Numbered from the stretch's first letter, positions 51,085-61,936 are shown. The stretch: DNA of 64,000 bases from Serripes groenlandicus (GCA_031761405.1 JASEVX010000001.1:108203536-108267535), one strand, 5' to 3'. The notes: generated from the letters alone by a model not told the origin. A program made the numbers and translations.

Positions 51085-51313
51085 TGGAGGCTGTCTGTCA
51101 AGGGTATTTAACCAGTTGAAACCCCAGCTCAGCAAACATTCTTTTCCCACATTTATCAATGGGCATATGTGCAAAAGCAGTCAGTTAACGTTGTTTGGAA
51201 ATACTATTGAGTGGAGAACTGGTATGAGAAAGCAAGGAAACGCATGGGTTTCTAAGGTATTTTGGCTGCATTTGATATGACTGAAAAATAGTTGAAAACC
51301 ATGTAAAGCCCCA
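51085..51313 (+). mobile_element. tRNA-derived SINE, second family, 5' worn
   Basis: AACCCCAGCTCAGCAAACATTC, GCAAAAGCAGTCAGTTAACG, CTGGTATGAGAAAGCAAGG, GATATGACTGAAAAATAG and GCCCCAATCAATC. The 116-codon plus frame from 50930 runs through it and is not credible. Confidence 0.6.
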
Positions 51314-51431
51314 ATCAATCCTTCAAATGCTTTCAATTTTATAATGAGTACTTCCACACAGGACAAATTGTATTTATAAGTAGCTATTTACTCTTTAGAT
51401 TTGAGTCAACAATAAATAAAGTGTTATCTTC

Positions 51432-51639
51432 TTAACCCTTTCCCACATATAGATGCTTTCTGACACCTCTGCAGTTACGAGACAGCTTTTTGAAAACATG
51501 GGGCCAAAAGAAGCAATTTCTCCTTTTGTCACCATGTTTTCAACTCTATTCAATTATTGTACTTTCATTTAAAGGGAGTTTCCAATTTTGTTAGGGTATA
51601 TTTTCAAAGTTGTCTGTTGCAGAATTGTTGTATGTTAAT
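51432..51639 (-). mobile_element. M1 MITE
   Basis: TTAACCCTTTCCCACATATAG, the hairpin reduced to GGGGCCAAAAGAAGCAATTTC, the arm TTCAATTATTGTACTTTC and AGTTGTCTGTTGCAGAATTG. The right terminus is replaced. Confidence 0.75.
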
Positions 51640-52285
51640 GCATTCTGATGACTTGAACATATAATAGCAAAGGAGAAATTACTCCCTCCCCTGTTTTTAA
51701 ATTCATCTGCTACAGTTTTTTTCTGTATGTGCACATAAGTAAGAGTTAAACCTTTCCCACATTCAACAAATCAGCACTAGACGACTTTGAAAACATATTA
51801 GGAAAAACATGAAAAATCTCCATAAATTGGAATATAATAATTAAATAGAGTTCTTAACATTGTGACAAAAGGAGAAATTGCTTACCATGAGTAATTTCTC
51901 CTTGCCACAATGTTTTGCACTTTTAGTCATTGTTTTATATGGGAAAGGGTTAAACCCTTTTCAGCATGCAGCCGTATTAGCAGCAGATGATTTGAACATA
52001 TAATAGAAACGGAGAAATTACTCCCCTGTTTTTAAATTCATCTGCTACAGTTTTCTTTCTGTATGTGAGTAAGAGTTAAACCTTTCCCACATTAAACAAA
52101 TCAGCAGCAGACGACTTTGAAAACATTTTAGCAAAGACATGATTAATCTCCACAAAATCGGAATATAATAATTAAAAAGAGTTCTTAACATTGTGACAAA
52201 AGGAGGAATTGCTAACCATGAGTAATTTCTCCTTGCCACAATGTTTTCCAAATTTAAGTCATCTGTTGCAATCTCAGAAAGCACT
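51640..52285 (+). repeat. ~339-bp tandem duplication of fused M1 remnants
   Basis: GATGACTTGAACATATAATAG at 51647 and GATGATTTGAACATATAATAG at 51986 start two parallel units. Each reads GAAATTACTCCC..., GTAAGAGTTAAACC, TTTCCCACATTCAAC (or TTAAAC), CAGACGAC..., AGAGTTCTTAACATTGTGAC, hairpin, CTCCTTGCCACAATG. The copies differ at many sites, so the event is moderately old. Confidence 0.8.
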
Positions 52286-52288
52286 GCG

Positions 52289-52469
52289 TTAACCCTTTCC
52301 CTTATACGACAATTCTGCAGCAGACGACTTTGAACATATTTTGTCAAAAAATAGAAAATCTCTATAATTGAATGGATAACCTACGACTAAAAGTGTAAAA
52401 CATTGTGTCAAAAGGAGAAATTGCTCGTTTTGAGGCGTCAGAAAGCATCTATATGAGGGAACGAGTTAA
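52289..52469 (+). mobile_element. M1 MITE, right hairpin arm deleted
   Basis: TTAACCCTTTCCCTTATACGAC, full left arm, GAGAAATTGCTCGTTTTGAG then straight into GCGTCAGAAAGCATC and TGAGGGAACGAGTTAA. The deletion begins at the hairpin apex. Confidence 0.86.
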
Positions 52470-52991
52470 AACAGCACATTTTTCATGGTTTGATCCACAC
52501 ATGTTATAAAATTAATGATGTAGTAGTAACCCAAATGATATGATGCTCTGGGTTTTTTACCATGTAATAAAATCACTGGGCCATCACAGAAAAATACTGC
52601 TCGGGCTTTTTTTAATTGTTGCTACACTGTAATTTTGGGATTAGACCTAACACATGTCATATGTTTAAAATCATCTGCTACATTCCTGACCTATGCTACA
52701 ATGAGAACTGTAGAAACTACATAATTGTCCCCTCATACAAATGACTCTGCAGCAAAAATTGCTCTGAATACGATTATAGGTGACCAGTGGAAAAAAAATA
52801 GAAAAAGGCCTGCAAATCTACAGCAGACAACTGATTTTGAAAATCTCCATCAAAAAACGTTTTGAGGCAATGCTGTGTAGGGTAGGCAAATTTTTGTTCA
52901 TGAATATTTTGTCACACAGAATTAAATGATGCAATTATTATTTATGATCTACTCTTCAATATAGTGAACTCTCAACACTTTGATAGCTTCT
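52470..52991. other. No clear feature
   Basis: Scattered M1 words (CTCATACAAATGACTCTGC near 52731; CTACAGCAGACAACTG near 52818). Otherwise unremarkable. Confidence 0.3.
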
Positions 52992-53140
52992 TTTAACCCT
53001 TTTCCACAAACAACAAATCTGCAGCAGACGGCAACAAAATGAAAACACCTTAAGAATATTAATTGAATAGATCTTGGAAACATAGTGACATATAAAAGAG
53101 AATTTGCGTCTGCGAATGTGTCTGCAAGTCGGAAGGGTGA
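52992..53140 (+). mobile_element. M1 MITE, internally deleted
   Basis: TTTAACCCTTTTCCACAAAC, CTGCAGCAGACGGC, TTGAATAGATCTTGG, GCGTCTGCAAGTCGGAAGGG. A right-half copy follows at about 53165-53335 (GCTCATGCATTCATGAGC apex). Confidence 0.62.
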
Positions 53141-53625
53141 ACTAAGTATATTGCCCAATATAACAGTGAAAATGAAAGTAACATTATTGAATAAAATATA
53201 AAAAATTGTGGCGAAAGGAGTAATTGCTCATGCATTCATGAGCCATTTATGCCTTTGTTCCAATGTTTTTAAGAGTATAGTCTGTTGCTGATGCATCAGA
53301 TTAATTGTGTCTGTAGGAGGGAAGATGGGTTCACTCTTTTATATCATCACAAGCAGGCAGTTTGACACATTAAAATATATTTAAAGAAATGTTCCATATT
53401 TTTTGTTGAGTCTGGATTAAGATGTAAGCTGAGCTGCTTATATATCTGGCCTCTGATGCCAACCTTGATTCTAAAAGCATTGTAGAAAGTTAAATCCACA
53501 TTTGTTTAAATGTTCCCACATGCAGGTAATGTGCAGCAGAGGACTAAGAATCTGTCATATTATTTTCAACTCTGTTCAATAATTGAGCAGTGAGAACTCC
53601 AGAAAAACCAACCTGGTTATATAGC

Positions 53626-53850
53626 TTAATCCTTTCCCTCATACAACAATTCTGCAGCAGACAGCTTTGAACATATTTTGTCAAAAGTGGAAAATCTCTA
53701 TAATTTAAGTGAGTATGACTAAAAGAGGAAAACATTGTGACAAAAGGAGAAATTGCACGTTTTGTGCAATTTCTTCTTTTGTCACTATGTTTTCAAAAAG
53801 CCATCTGCAGCAGAGGCGTCAGAAAGCGTCTATATGAGGGAAAGGGTTAA
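53626..53850 (+). mobile_element. M1 MITE, young subfamily, complete
   Basis: TTAATCCTTTCCCTCATACAAC to TATGAGGGAAAGGGTTAA, apex GCACGTTTTGTGC, slightly altered left arm. Confidence 0.9.
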
Positions 53851-54024
53851 TTATTATAATTGTACAAAAGACTTGCCAGCGTATCTATCTATGTTATCGT
53901 ATGCAAAATGGACAATTCTTGTCCAAGATTTCTTGAAACCTATTCTGTTATGAATCAGTGAACAGTGAAAAGCCTTAAAACGCAAGGATATGCAGATTTA
54001 TCTGGTTCTACAATGGTCGGTCAT

Positions 54025-54112
54025 AATGTTCAATTTCTCCTTCTGTCGCACTGTTTTCAAAAGTCTTCAGCTGCATATGTGTCAAAATACATCGTCAATA
54101 GGGAAAGAGTTA
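54025..54112 (+). mobile_element. M1 MITE fragment
   Basis: CAATTTCTCCTTCTGTCGCAC, AAAGTCTTCAGCTGCATATG and ATAGGGAAAGAGTTA. It is the last repeat before the repeat-free block. Confidence 0.55.
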
Positions 54113-54131
54113 CTAACAATCCAGTACTTAC

Positions 54132-54315
54132 CTTTTGATTGACAATAAGATCCGAAGTTCTTCATGGTATTAAAATCCAGCACACATAGTTTGTTCACAA
54201 CTTTTGTTAGGTTTAAAATATATCAAAATTCCTTCTTTTTCCTCGCTGTTATCCAAATGTTAGTTATCTTTTGCAAAATCCATAGACCCACTTTAGATAT
54301 TACACTAGCTCACTC
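54132..54315 (-). other. Possible exon with a start codon
   Basis: On the minus strand TTTTGATTTCAG precedes 54315 (acceptor-like) and GTAAGTACTGG follows 54132 (strong donor). Within it ATG at 54165-54163 opens MKNFGSYCQSK and runs into the donor in phase 1. This fits a 5' exon with a short coding end, but 11 codons carry no family signal. It lies downstream of the candidate terminal exon on the same strand, so it would belong to a different transcript or to an untranslated region. Low certainty. Confidence 0.22.
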
Positions 54316-55182
54316 CTGAAATCAAAATACACATTTAATTAAAATTCTAAATTAACACATCATTTTATTATCCTTATTTGATAAGTAGATAAGTATTTTT
54401 TTCGTTCCAAAATTAAAGTCTAAATTCTAAAATAAACCATTTACATTTTTGATACACATTAGAATTGTCAAAGTCCAAGTCCTGAGACATTTCTCAGAAA
54501 TAGCTACAATACAGGTTGTCAATGCAAACAAAGCAAAATAATCCAGTTTATTCACACATATTTGACATATAACTGAAATAATCCAGGTTTATCACACTCC
54601 GTATCAGATATACATATATAAATTTAGTTATTAATTGTATACCATCTCCTGATTACAAACACAAATTAAATTAACGTTGCACCCAATAACAGTTGACTGA
54701 CAGTAGATAAAGTAAGTCCACGCTCTTGTTACATTTGTTAAGGTGATCTCTACCCACACGCTTGATTGATTGCTCTGTTTAAAATAACCTCATGCCAAAA
54801 TATAATACGCTAAACTAATTTACATATGCATGCACTCTTTATACAGAACATTGAACGCTTAATTATAACTAAAATATTCTGGCTTTTTTTTTTCAATCCA
54901 TAAACAAATCCACAAATTTAAACAGAACACAAAAAGCTATAAAAAAATCCTTAAACATGTATCCAGCACCAAACATCAGTTGCTGTACCTAGCTTACACT
55001 GTTACCTTCTGTATATAAAACATACAATTGGATATGTATACAAAAAGGTTGGCGAACTGAAGTTAAATAGGGTTAAACGTGAAGTTATAGCCCTATAATT
55101 TACTACAACATAGCTTGGTCTGTCTTATTTATCAGACAACATTTGCTACTGTATACACCAGTCAGTACACTGGGTGTCGAAA
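54316..55182. other. Repeat-free AT-rich block
   Basis: No M1, SINE or tandem repeat is seen in this segment of the longest repeat-free block. If the frame at 55183 is a last exon, this is where its 3' UTR would lie. An AATAAA on the minus strand occurs opposite TTTATT near 54547. Confidence 0.35.
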
Positions 55183-55372
55183 CTAAACTCTCTGAAAATC
55201 TTTAATATGCCTGGCTTGGTATAAAGCAGGGTGGTAACTTTTCAAAACCAGCCGATTGCCAACCATCATCACAAACTTTCCTCCCCTTGACTTTATTCTC
55301 TCTCCCAGCTCCTCAAAGCTCTCATAAAATAATAAGCTTGGCAGCTGTCCTTTATGGGAGCAGCTAAAGTAA
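55183..55372 (-). CDS. Candidate terminal coding exon, unknown protein
   Basis: Minus-strand frame open from 55380, ending at a TAG (55185-55183). If splicing uses the CAG at 55375-55373, about 62 residues are coded. The translation contains KGQLPSLLFYESFEELGERI, then KSRGGKFVMMVGNRLVLKSY, then HPALYQARHIKDFQRV: mixed charged, aromatic and glycine-rich, unlike the low-complexity repeat frames elsewhere. I recognise no domain. Support: length, composition, an acceptor-like site (TTGAATCATCAG) and its place in the longest repeat-free block. Against: short, no start codon, no homologue known to me. Confidence 0.33.
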
Positions 55373-55664
55373 CTGATGATTCAATTTACGGGATTTTTAA
55401 ACAAAAAAGTATTGGATCCGGATACGCTCCAGTGAAATAAAAGTACAGATTAATCCTTCTGATTCTGGTGTTAACTTAGCGTGCCCATTTTTAACATTGT
55501 AGGCCAAGATTATTATTCATATTAAGTGAACAATGATCTTCATCAATACTGTTCACTATTATGTCATGGTGTTAGAATATTATGACTTCATTTTAATAAC
55601 GAGGGATTGATCAAAATTAAAAAGCAAAATAATTTATTGCATAAATTTAGTAAAACAACAAGGG
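55373..55664. other. No recognised feature (possible intron)
   Basis: AT-rich. AAGTGAACAATGATC and TACTGTTCACTATTATG form a small imperfect inverted pair near 55525-55563. It would be intron if the exon call is right. Confidence 0.3.
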
Positions 55665-55868
55665 TCAACCCTTTCCAACATGCAGACACATTTTGAAAAC
55701 ATTGTTGCAAAAGCGAACATGCTCATCATGAGTAATTTCTCCTCGTGCCACAATGTTTTAAGCTTTTATAATTTGTTATACCTTCATTTATAGAAACTTA
55801 TCAATATTTTTGCCTAGATGTTTTCAAAGATGTCTGCTGCAGATTTGTGGTAGGTGGGAAAGGGTTAA
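55665..55868 (-). mobile_element. M1 MITE
   Basis: TCAACCCTTTCCAACATGCAG, the left CTGCAGCAG block deleted, hairpin CATTGTTGCAAAAGCG... and a right end GTGGGAAAGGGTTAA. Confidence 0.78.
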
Positions 55869-56303
55869 TAAAAGGGGATTCTGACATGCTGTCGCTCATG
55901 ATACAAAGGACCCTTAAAGCGCTAAACAACCGTAACAAGATCTAGGGCATCAACAATCACAACAAAGGCAGATATAAAAATATTTTCCTCTTTTCTTATT
56001 CTTTATTGATGCATTAAAGAATCTTCATTAAATTATCGTTTATCTTTTTCTCGACTGATATCTGACATTTTCTATCTGATTGTCTGATCGGAGGAAATAA
56101 AGTGAAATTCATTCAGTGACAACCAGGACCAGCCGACACAGAAATCCAGCCAGACATTTATAAATAAATGTTAAATGGATATGGAGTCTATGGGGTGACT
56201 TAGGCTTATTCTCTCAATTGGAAATCAGATTTTTTATACATTTAAAAATATAGATTCTAATGAATTTCACATTTTTTGTATTCATTTCCAGATTAATTGG
56301 TTT
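55869..56303. other. No recognised feature
   Basis: AT-rich; nothing shared with other parts of the window. Confidence 0.35.
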
Positions 56304-56389
56304 TTAACCCAACAAATCTATAGCAGACGACTTTGAAAACATCCTGCTGAAGATAGGTAAAAATGCATCTATATGAGGGAAAGGGTTAA
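56304..56389 (+). mobile_element. M1 deletion derivative (~86 bp)
   Basis: TTAACCCAACAAATC, AGCAGACGACTTTGAAAAC, then directly AAATGCATCTATATGAGGG and AAAGGGTTAA. Hairpin and most arms are gone. Confidence 0.7.
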
Positions 56390-56528
56390 TGAATAAAAGA
56401 AAACATTAATATATTCTAGAACAGGGGCAAAAATTGACAATCTGTTGCTCATTTTGGGTTTCTTTTTCCTTTTTCTTTGCGAGTCATCTGTTGCAGTCCT
56501 AAATTATGACAGGAAGATGATAGTGGAT

Positions 56529-56755
56529 TATAACACCTTAGACGACAATTTTGCAGCAGCCGACTTTGAACATATTTTGTCCAAAAATGGAAAATCTCTG
56601 TAATTGAATGGATAACCTATGACTAAAAGTGGAAAACATTGTGGCAAAAGGAGAAATTGCATGTTTTGTGCAATTTCTTCTTTTGTCACTATGTTTTAAA
56701 AAAGCTGTCTGCTGCAGAGGCGTCATAAAGTGTCTATATGAGGGAAAGGTTTAAA
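56529..56755 (+). mobile_element. M1 MITE, young subfamily, left terminus altered
   Basis: The left end reads TAACACCTTAGACGAC instead of CCCTTTCCC. The rest is close to consensus, with apex GCATGTTTTGTGC and right end ATGAGGGAAAGGTTTAA. Confidence 0.82.
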
Positions 56756-57166
56756 TCATTATCATACAATAACTGTTAAAATTTGATAAATAGTTTCATA
56801 TATAAAAGCTTCAAGTGAATGACCTAACAGTTTCCTTCTTAATTGATGCATCTGTGGCAGATAACCTTTAAAAACATAATGTACATAATACATGGCAAAA
56901 GAAGAGACTGCATGCCATGTGCATTTTGTCCTTTAGCCACAATGTTTTCAATTCTATACATATTTTTTTTGCATCAATTGGGAAACATTTAGCTTTAAGC
57001 TCATATTAATCACGCTCGATGTCTGCTTCCTTGATACTTAACCAGTACTCTCGCCGTTCGCGTTACATTTCATGCTTATGCCTACATTTATAAAGATTTT
57101 TCATAAATTCTCCCTCTAAATATTTTCAAACCAGTTTAGTGCAGGTAAGTTGTACATGTGAGGCGG
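56756..57166. other. Old M1 remains
   Basis: GATGCATCTGTGGCAGATAAC, ATGGCAAAAGAAGAGACTGC, CCTTTAGCCACAATG and TTTTCAAACCAG are scattered through AT-rich DNA. Confidence 0.35.
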
Positions 57167-57387
57167 TTAACCCTTTCCCACCTGCAGTCGCATTTTGACG
57201 CAATAGCAGCATATGTCTTTTGAAAAAAAATTGGCCAAAGGTGAAATTGCTCATGATGAGCAATTTCTCCTTTTGGCCACAATGTTTTCAACTTTATTTA
57301 ACTACTAAGCAATCTTTTATGGAGATTTTTCAGATTTTTGTCATTATGTTTTCGAAGTCGTCTGCTGCAAATTTGTGTAAGTGTTAA
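57167..57387 (-). mobile_element. M1 MITE, complete
   Basis: TTAACCCTTTCCCACCTGCAG to a worn right end AAGTGTTAA. Hairpin GGCCAAAGGTGAAATTGCTC / complement with apex CATGATG. Confidence 0.84.
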
Positions 57388-57555
57388 GAATGTCTGTGCA
57401 AAAATTGTAAAATCTGGAAAACTAGAAGTTTACTTTTGAAACAGAGTTGAAAATATAATGGGAGAAATTGCTTGATTGGCACAAATTTTCCTTTGTCAAC
57501 AATGTGTTCAAACATTGTCTGCTGGGAAGGCATCAAATGGCATCTGTATCAAAGA
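57388..57555 (+). mobile_element. M1 MITE, old
   Basis: AAAATCTGGAAAACTAG arm, AAACAGAGTTGAAAATATAATG, GGAGAAATTGCTTG, ACATTGTCTGCTGG. Termini are lost. Confidence 0.5.
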
Positions 57556-57569
57556 TCAGTTTAATTCAA

Positions 57570-57886
57570 TTTACAACATACAGCAAATCTGCGGCAGACG
57601 ACTTTGAAAACGTGTGCAAGAAAGCGAAAAATCTCTATTATTATTAATTGAAACTGTACATAGTTTATTGAAAAGAGCTGAAAACATTATGGCAAAAAGA
57701 GAAATTGCTCATGATCAATTCCTTGTTTTGCCACAATGTTTTCATACATAGTTATTGAAAAGAGCTGAAAACATTATGGCAAAAAAAGAACTTGCTCATG
57801 ATCAATTCCTTGTTTTGCCACAATGTTTTCAATACTTGTCTGCTGCAGAGGCATCAAAATGTGTCTGCAGGTAGGAGAGGTTTTAA
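57570..57886 (+). mobile_element. M1 MITE with a duplicated hairpin
   Basis: CATACAGCAAATC and GCGGCAGACGAC at the left. The hairpin segment GAAAAGAGCTGAAAACATTATG...CACAATGTTTTC appears twice in a row (about 57668-57745 and 57756-57829), apex CATGATC each time. It ends CTGCAGGTAGGAGAGG. Confidence 0.75.
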
Positions 57887-57888
57887 TT

Positions 57889-58454
57889 CAATTTACAACA
57901 TCCGTATTGCATAAAACGCGGTCAGAGTTGTTCATGTTAAAGTTGTATAAATGCGGTCCATACATAAAACAGGAGCTCATTCCAATCGATTCAAATTATT
58001 TTATGGGCTTTAGTCAGATATTGAAAATATACATCAAACGATTGCTTGATCGTAACTACACAAAATATAACAGTTCCGACATCCATTCTTCATTAAATAC
58101 ATGGGATTGAGAGAAAGTTTTTAAATTCAAAGCATTTTAACTTCATGTCCTTTTTTTTACCCTGAGTGACTATCCTTTCTGCAACAATGTTAACAATAAA
58201 AGTGAGATATTTGTCTTCTTAGATCAGAAACAGTTTATCCATTTTGTTTTATAAGTGATATCATTTTCCATGTGGTCAAATCGTATTGACTCGTCATTGC
58301 TACATAACTTTTAGGACAGTGATCTAAGTGTATTCCATGTAAATTGATCTTGAAATGCATTCAACATGTGACGATTTAATCTGCAAGATGAATAATATTT
58401 AAAAAAGAAATAAAGGTTTTTACTTGGATTTAGATGAACATCGCGTGAGTGATT
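57889..58454. other. No clear feature
   Basis: The plus frame 57823-58110 starts inside the M1 and continues about 70 codons into non-repeat DNA (LKLYKCGPYIKQELIPIDSN). No motif is seen, and I do not call it a gene. Confidence 0.3.
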
Positions 58455-59611
58455 ATTCACCCACTTGCAGACACATTATGACGCATTTGCAGTGGACAAC
58501 TTTCAGAACAAGAGTCCAATGAAGGCCTATGCTCTACCGGGATGGTTCGATATCTTTGGTCATTTTCAATCTAGAGCATGTATGTATGGTGAAAATCGGA
58601 TAGTAAATGGAGATTCTATTGTGTTCACAAGCTCTAAGTATTATAGCAATTTTGACAATTTCAAGAGCCATAATCCAGTCTTGCATGGGCAGATCTGGCA
58701 GGTTTGCGAAAGGAACCAAGCTCTCATCAATATTAAATTACCATCTAAGTTTGGTGAAGATCCGATAGTAAATGGAGGCTCTATTGTGTTCACAAGATGT
58801 ATTATAGCAATTTTGACAATTTCAAGGGCCATAATTCAGTCATGCAATGGGCACATCTGGCTGGTTTTCGAAAGGAACCAAGCTCTCATCAATATTTAAC
58901 TACTATCTAAGTTTGGTGTAGATCAGATAGTAAATGGAGCCTCTATTGTGTTCACAAGCTCTATTATAGCGATTTTGACAAATTTCAAGGGCCATAATCA
59001 AGTCTTGCATGGACGGATCTGGCTGGTTAGCGAGCTCTCATGGATATCTTACTACTGTATAAGCTTGATTGAGATACAATCAAAACTGAAGACTTAATCG
59101 CGTTCACAAGCAATTGTTTACGGACGCACGGACACAACGCCATGGCATAAGCTCTTTGGCCAGTGAGAGATAAAAATTGTAATTTCGCTTGAACAAGAAG
59201 ATTTTTGAAGTTATGGCATTTTCCCCCTCTTTCTGACATGATGCTGCGGAATTCTGCATGGAATTAAATTTTTTGAACAACTTTGAAAGATGACCTCCAA
59301 ATGAACATTCCTGTGTAATTATTTTGATTTCATTGGTTTAGGAAGAGTTTGTAAGACAATGTGAACAGACAGACGATAAGGACAATGGACCCTGAGTGAT
59401 CACAATAGCTCAGCCCGCACTTCGAGCTTAGGTGAGCTAAATATATGGAAAATCTCTATGAAATAAAAGTTTAATTATTCAGAAGAGTTAAAAACATTAT
59501 GGCAAAAGGGGAAATTGCTCATTATGAGTCCTTTCTCGTTTTGTCACAATGTTTTCAAAACTCGTCTGCTGCAGATGCTTCAAAATGTGTCTATAAGTGG
59601 GAAAGACTTAA
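58455..59611 (+). mobile_element. M1 MITE split by an ACAAGA element
   Basis: The left arm (CACCCACTTGCAGACACATTATG, CATTTGCAGTGGACAAC) ends at about 58507. It resumes at about 59442 with TATATGGAAAATCTCTATG, hairpin, CTCGTCTGCTGCAGATGC and GTGGGAAAGACTTAA. Confidence 0.68.
58508..59441 (+). mobile_element. ACAAGA-type element, three ~165-bp units
   Basis: ACAAGAGTCCAATGAAGGCC at the start. ATAGTAAATGGAG, TCTATTGTGTTCACAAG and AAGGAACCAAGCTCTCATC recur near 58600, 58765 and 58927. GGACGCACGGACACAACGCC and ACAGACAGACGATAAGG follow. The end is CAGCCCGCACTTCGAGC then TTAGGTGAGCTAAA. The 144-codon frame is a by-product of the tandem units. Confidence 0.75.
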
Positions 59612-59873
59612 AAGAACTCATTTGAAATGAATGCCTGGAGTATTAATTTCAACAGGTCAAGATAACTTCCATTATCAAAATCTCTCAATTTATTTCTGAA
59701 ATTCCAGACAAAATTTCACCAGCATCCTGTAAAATTTCTGTTGAATAATTGATTATCAAAACTAGACGGCCATCTCATTTGCATTTTGCAGTTCTTTCCC
59801 TTAACTACGCCTACCACCTGCATATTTGACAGAATTTAAAGTTATTTTCACTCCATGGCAGCATTCACTGTGG

Positions 59874-60113
59874 TTAACTCTTTCCCACATACGACAATTC
59901 TGCAGCAGACGACTTTAAACATATTTTATCAAAAAGTAGAAAATCTCTATAATTGAATGGATAACCCATATATGACAAAAAGTGGAAAACATTGTGGCAA
60001 AAGGAGAAATTGCACGTTTTGTGCAATTGCAATTTCTTCTTTTGTCACTATGTTTTCAAAACGCCGTCTGCTGCAGAGGCGTCAGAAAGCGTATATATGA
60101 GGAAAAGGGTTAA
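59874..60113 (+). mobile_element. M1 MITE, young subfamily, complete
   Basis: TTAACTCTTTCCCACATACGAC to TATGAGGAAAAGGGTTAA. The hairpin apex is enlarged by a TTGCAA repeat (GTGCAATTGCAATTTC). Confidence 0.9.
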
Positions 60114-60297
60114 GTGACTACAGCATCTGCTTTGTTTCAAAGAGGTTGTAGGTTCGACATCTGAAGACAAGTGAAACTAAAGAAATTGTCTTTAAGAAGA
60201 ACTTTTTTCTTTCATTAAAAAGTTAACCCTTTCCAACATACAGATGCTTAATGATAAGACATATCATGAAGCAAAAGACTCCTCTTTATCTTGGCCC

Positions 60298-60578
60298 TTA
60301 ACCCTTTCCCTCATACAACAATTCTGCAGCCGACGACTTTGAACATATTTTGTCAAAAAATAGAAAATCTCTATAATTGAATGGATAACCTATGACAAAA
60401 AGTGGAAAACATTGTAGCAAAAGGAGAAATTGCACAGCTTTTTTGAAAACATAGTAACAAAAGAAGAAATTGCTCAAAACAAGCAATTTCTCCTTTTGCC
60501 ACAATGTTTTCCACTTTTAGTCATAGGTTATCCATTCAAATATTCAATTTTTTGACAAACTATGCTGGAAAGGGATAA
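60298..60578. mobile_element. M1 chimera of two opposite copies
   Basis: From 60298 it reads as a plus copy (CATACAACAATTCTGCAGCC, left arm, AGGAGAAATTGCAC). At about 60434 it switches to a minus copy (AGCTTTTTTGAAAACATAG, hairpin with GCTCAAAACAAGC, arm TAGTCATAGGTTATCC), ending TGGAAAGGGATAA. A solitary M1 left end also lies at 60222-60265. Confidence 0.8.
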
Positions 60579-61045
60579 AGTGAAAGAAATTATCATATGA
60601 TAGATTTGGAAAAATTAGGAGTATTACTCTTTACGATCAATTTACTCGAGATGCATCTGCATGAGGGAAAGAGATAACTTTATAGCAGGAGTATACATCC
60701 ATAGAATATTCAATTGTCACCTGTGGAAAACAAAGAATTGCTAGAACTGCAGTGAAATACGTAATATTTGTGAATCATCCATATGATACTTTAGGAACTA
60801 GGCTAATGAATCATTAGCATAATCGTATGCATAACATGTTAAATAATTAGTCTGGTCATAAAACGAGTGTGGTAGAACAAGAACTACTAAGTCAACACAT
60901 GGCATGATCAAACAAATTTAATTTTCATCCAGCAGGTTTTTAATCAATCATTCACCTGATAGCCAAGGGCTCTAGCAAAGGAAGAGTGAGTTTTTAACTT
61001 ATTTGTATTACATTGATTGTGAGGCAAGCCCTTACCACTCATATG
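60579..61045. other. No clear feature
   Basis: A lone M1 terminus (CATCTGCATGAGGGAAAGAG near 60652) is seen. Otherwise AT-rich, without shared repeats. Confidence 0.3.
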
Positions 61046-61270
61046 AATCCTTCCCGTCATACAACAAAATTAATCTGCAAGAATCAACAACATCTAGGCT
61101 CAAATATATGTTTTCTATGAATGAAAGTTTTATCAATCAAATAAAGTTGAAAATATTGTGACCAAAGGAGAACTTGCTCTTTATGAGCAATTGCTCCTTT
61201 GATCACAATGTTTTCAAAAGTATTCTGTAGCAGATGTGTTCAAATGTGTCTGTATGTGGGAAAGGTTTAA
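61046..61270 (+). mobile_element. M1 MITE
   Basis: ATCCTTCCCGTCATACAAC, arm, hairpin GTGACCAAAGGAGAACTTGC / complement with apex CTCTTTATGAG, and GTATGTGGGAAAGGTTTAA. Confidence 0.76.
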
Positions 61271-61392
61271 TCACTGTCCATGTCTGCTCAGGTGCAAAAG
61301 AGCCAGGGAAACACAGTGTAATATAACTGAAATAATGTTGAACAAGGTTAAAGTCCAATCAATCAGCATCTCCATCAATATTATATCAGATG

Positions 61393-61702
61393 TTTAACAC
61401 ATTCCCTCTTACAGAAAATCTGCAACAGAGGACATTGAAAATATTTGGGGAACAATATGAGTAATCTCTATATATGAAAGTTTTATTAATTTATAATAAA
61501 ATTGAAAACGTTGTGTCAAAAGGATAACATAATTAGCAATTTCTCCATTTGCCATAATGTTTTCAAAAGTCTACTACTGCAGTCTGCACCAATGATTTCA
61601 ACTCATCATAATAATACTTTCATTTGAAGTAATTTTCCATGTTTGTGCCTCAGTGATTTCAAAGTTGTCTGCTTCGAATTTGTTGTATGTAGGAAAGGGT
61701 TA
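61393..61702 (+). mobile_element. Two M1 remnants in series
   Basis: TTTAACACATTCCCTCTTAC starts a plus copy whose hairpin ends near 61575. A minus right part follows (ATGATTTCAACTCATCATAATAATAC, spread over 61592-61617) with right end TGTAGGAAAGGGTTAA. Confidence 0.65.
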
Positions 61703-61720
61703 AGAACATGAAAATCATGG

Positions 61721-61936
61721 TTAACCCTTTCCCTCATACGACAATTCTGCAGCAGACGACTTTGAACATATTTTGTCAAAAAGTAGAAAATCTCTATAAT
61801 TGAATGGATTATGAGCCTAAAATATTATGACTAAAATGGAAAACATCGTTTTCGAGCAATTTCTTCTTTTGTCACTTTGTTTTCAAAAAGCTGCTGCAGA
61901 GGCATCAGAAAGCGTCCATATGAGGAAAAGGGTTAA
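61721..61936 (+). mobile_element. M1 MITE, hairpin left arm lost
   Basis: TTAACCCTTTCCCTCATACGAC to TATGAGGAAAAGGGTTAA. The hairpin is reduced (AACATCGTTTTCGAGCAATTTC). Confidence 0.87.

Noticed and set aside
54547..54552. AATAAA on the minus strand as a firm polyadenylation site
   Set aside because: In AT-rich DNA the hexamer is frequent by chance. Mentioned only as context for the candidate exon.
58465..58899. 144-codon frame
   Set aside because: Lies across two tandem units of an ACAAGA element and an M1 left arm; no domain.
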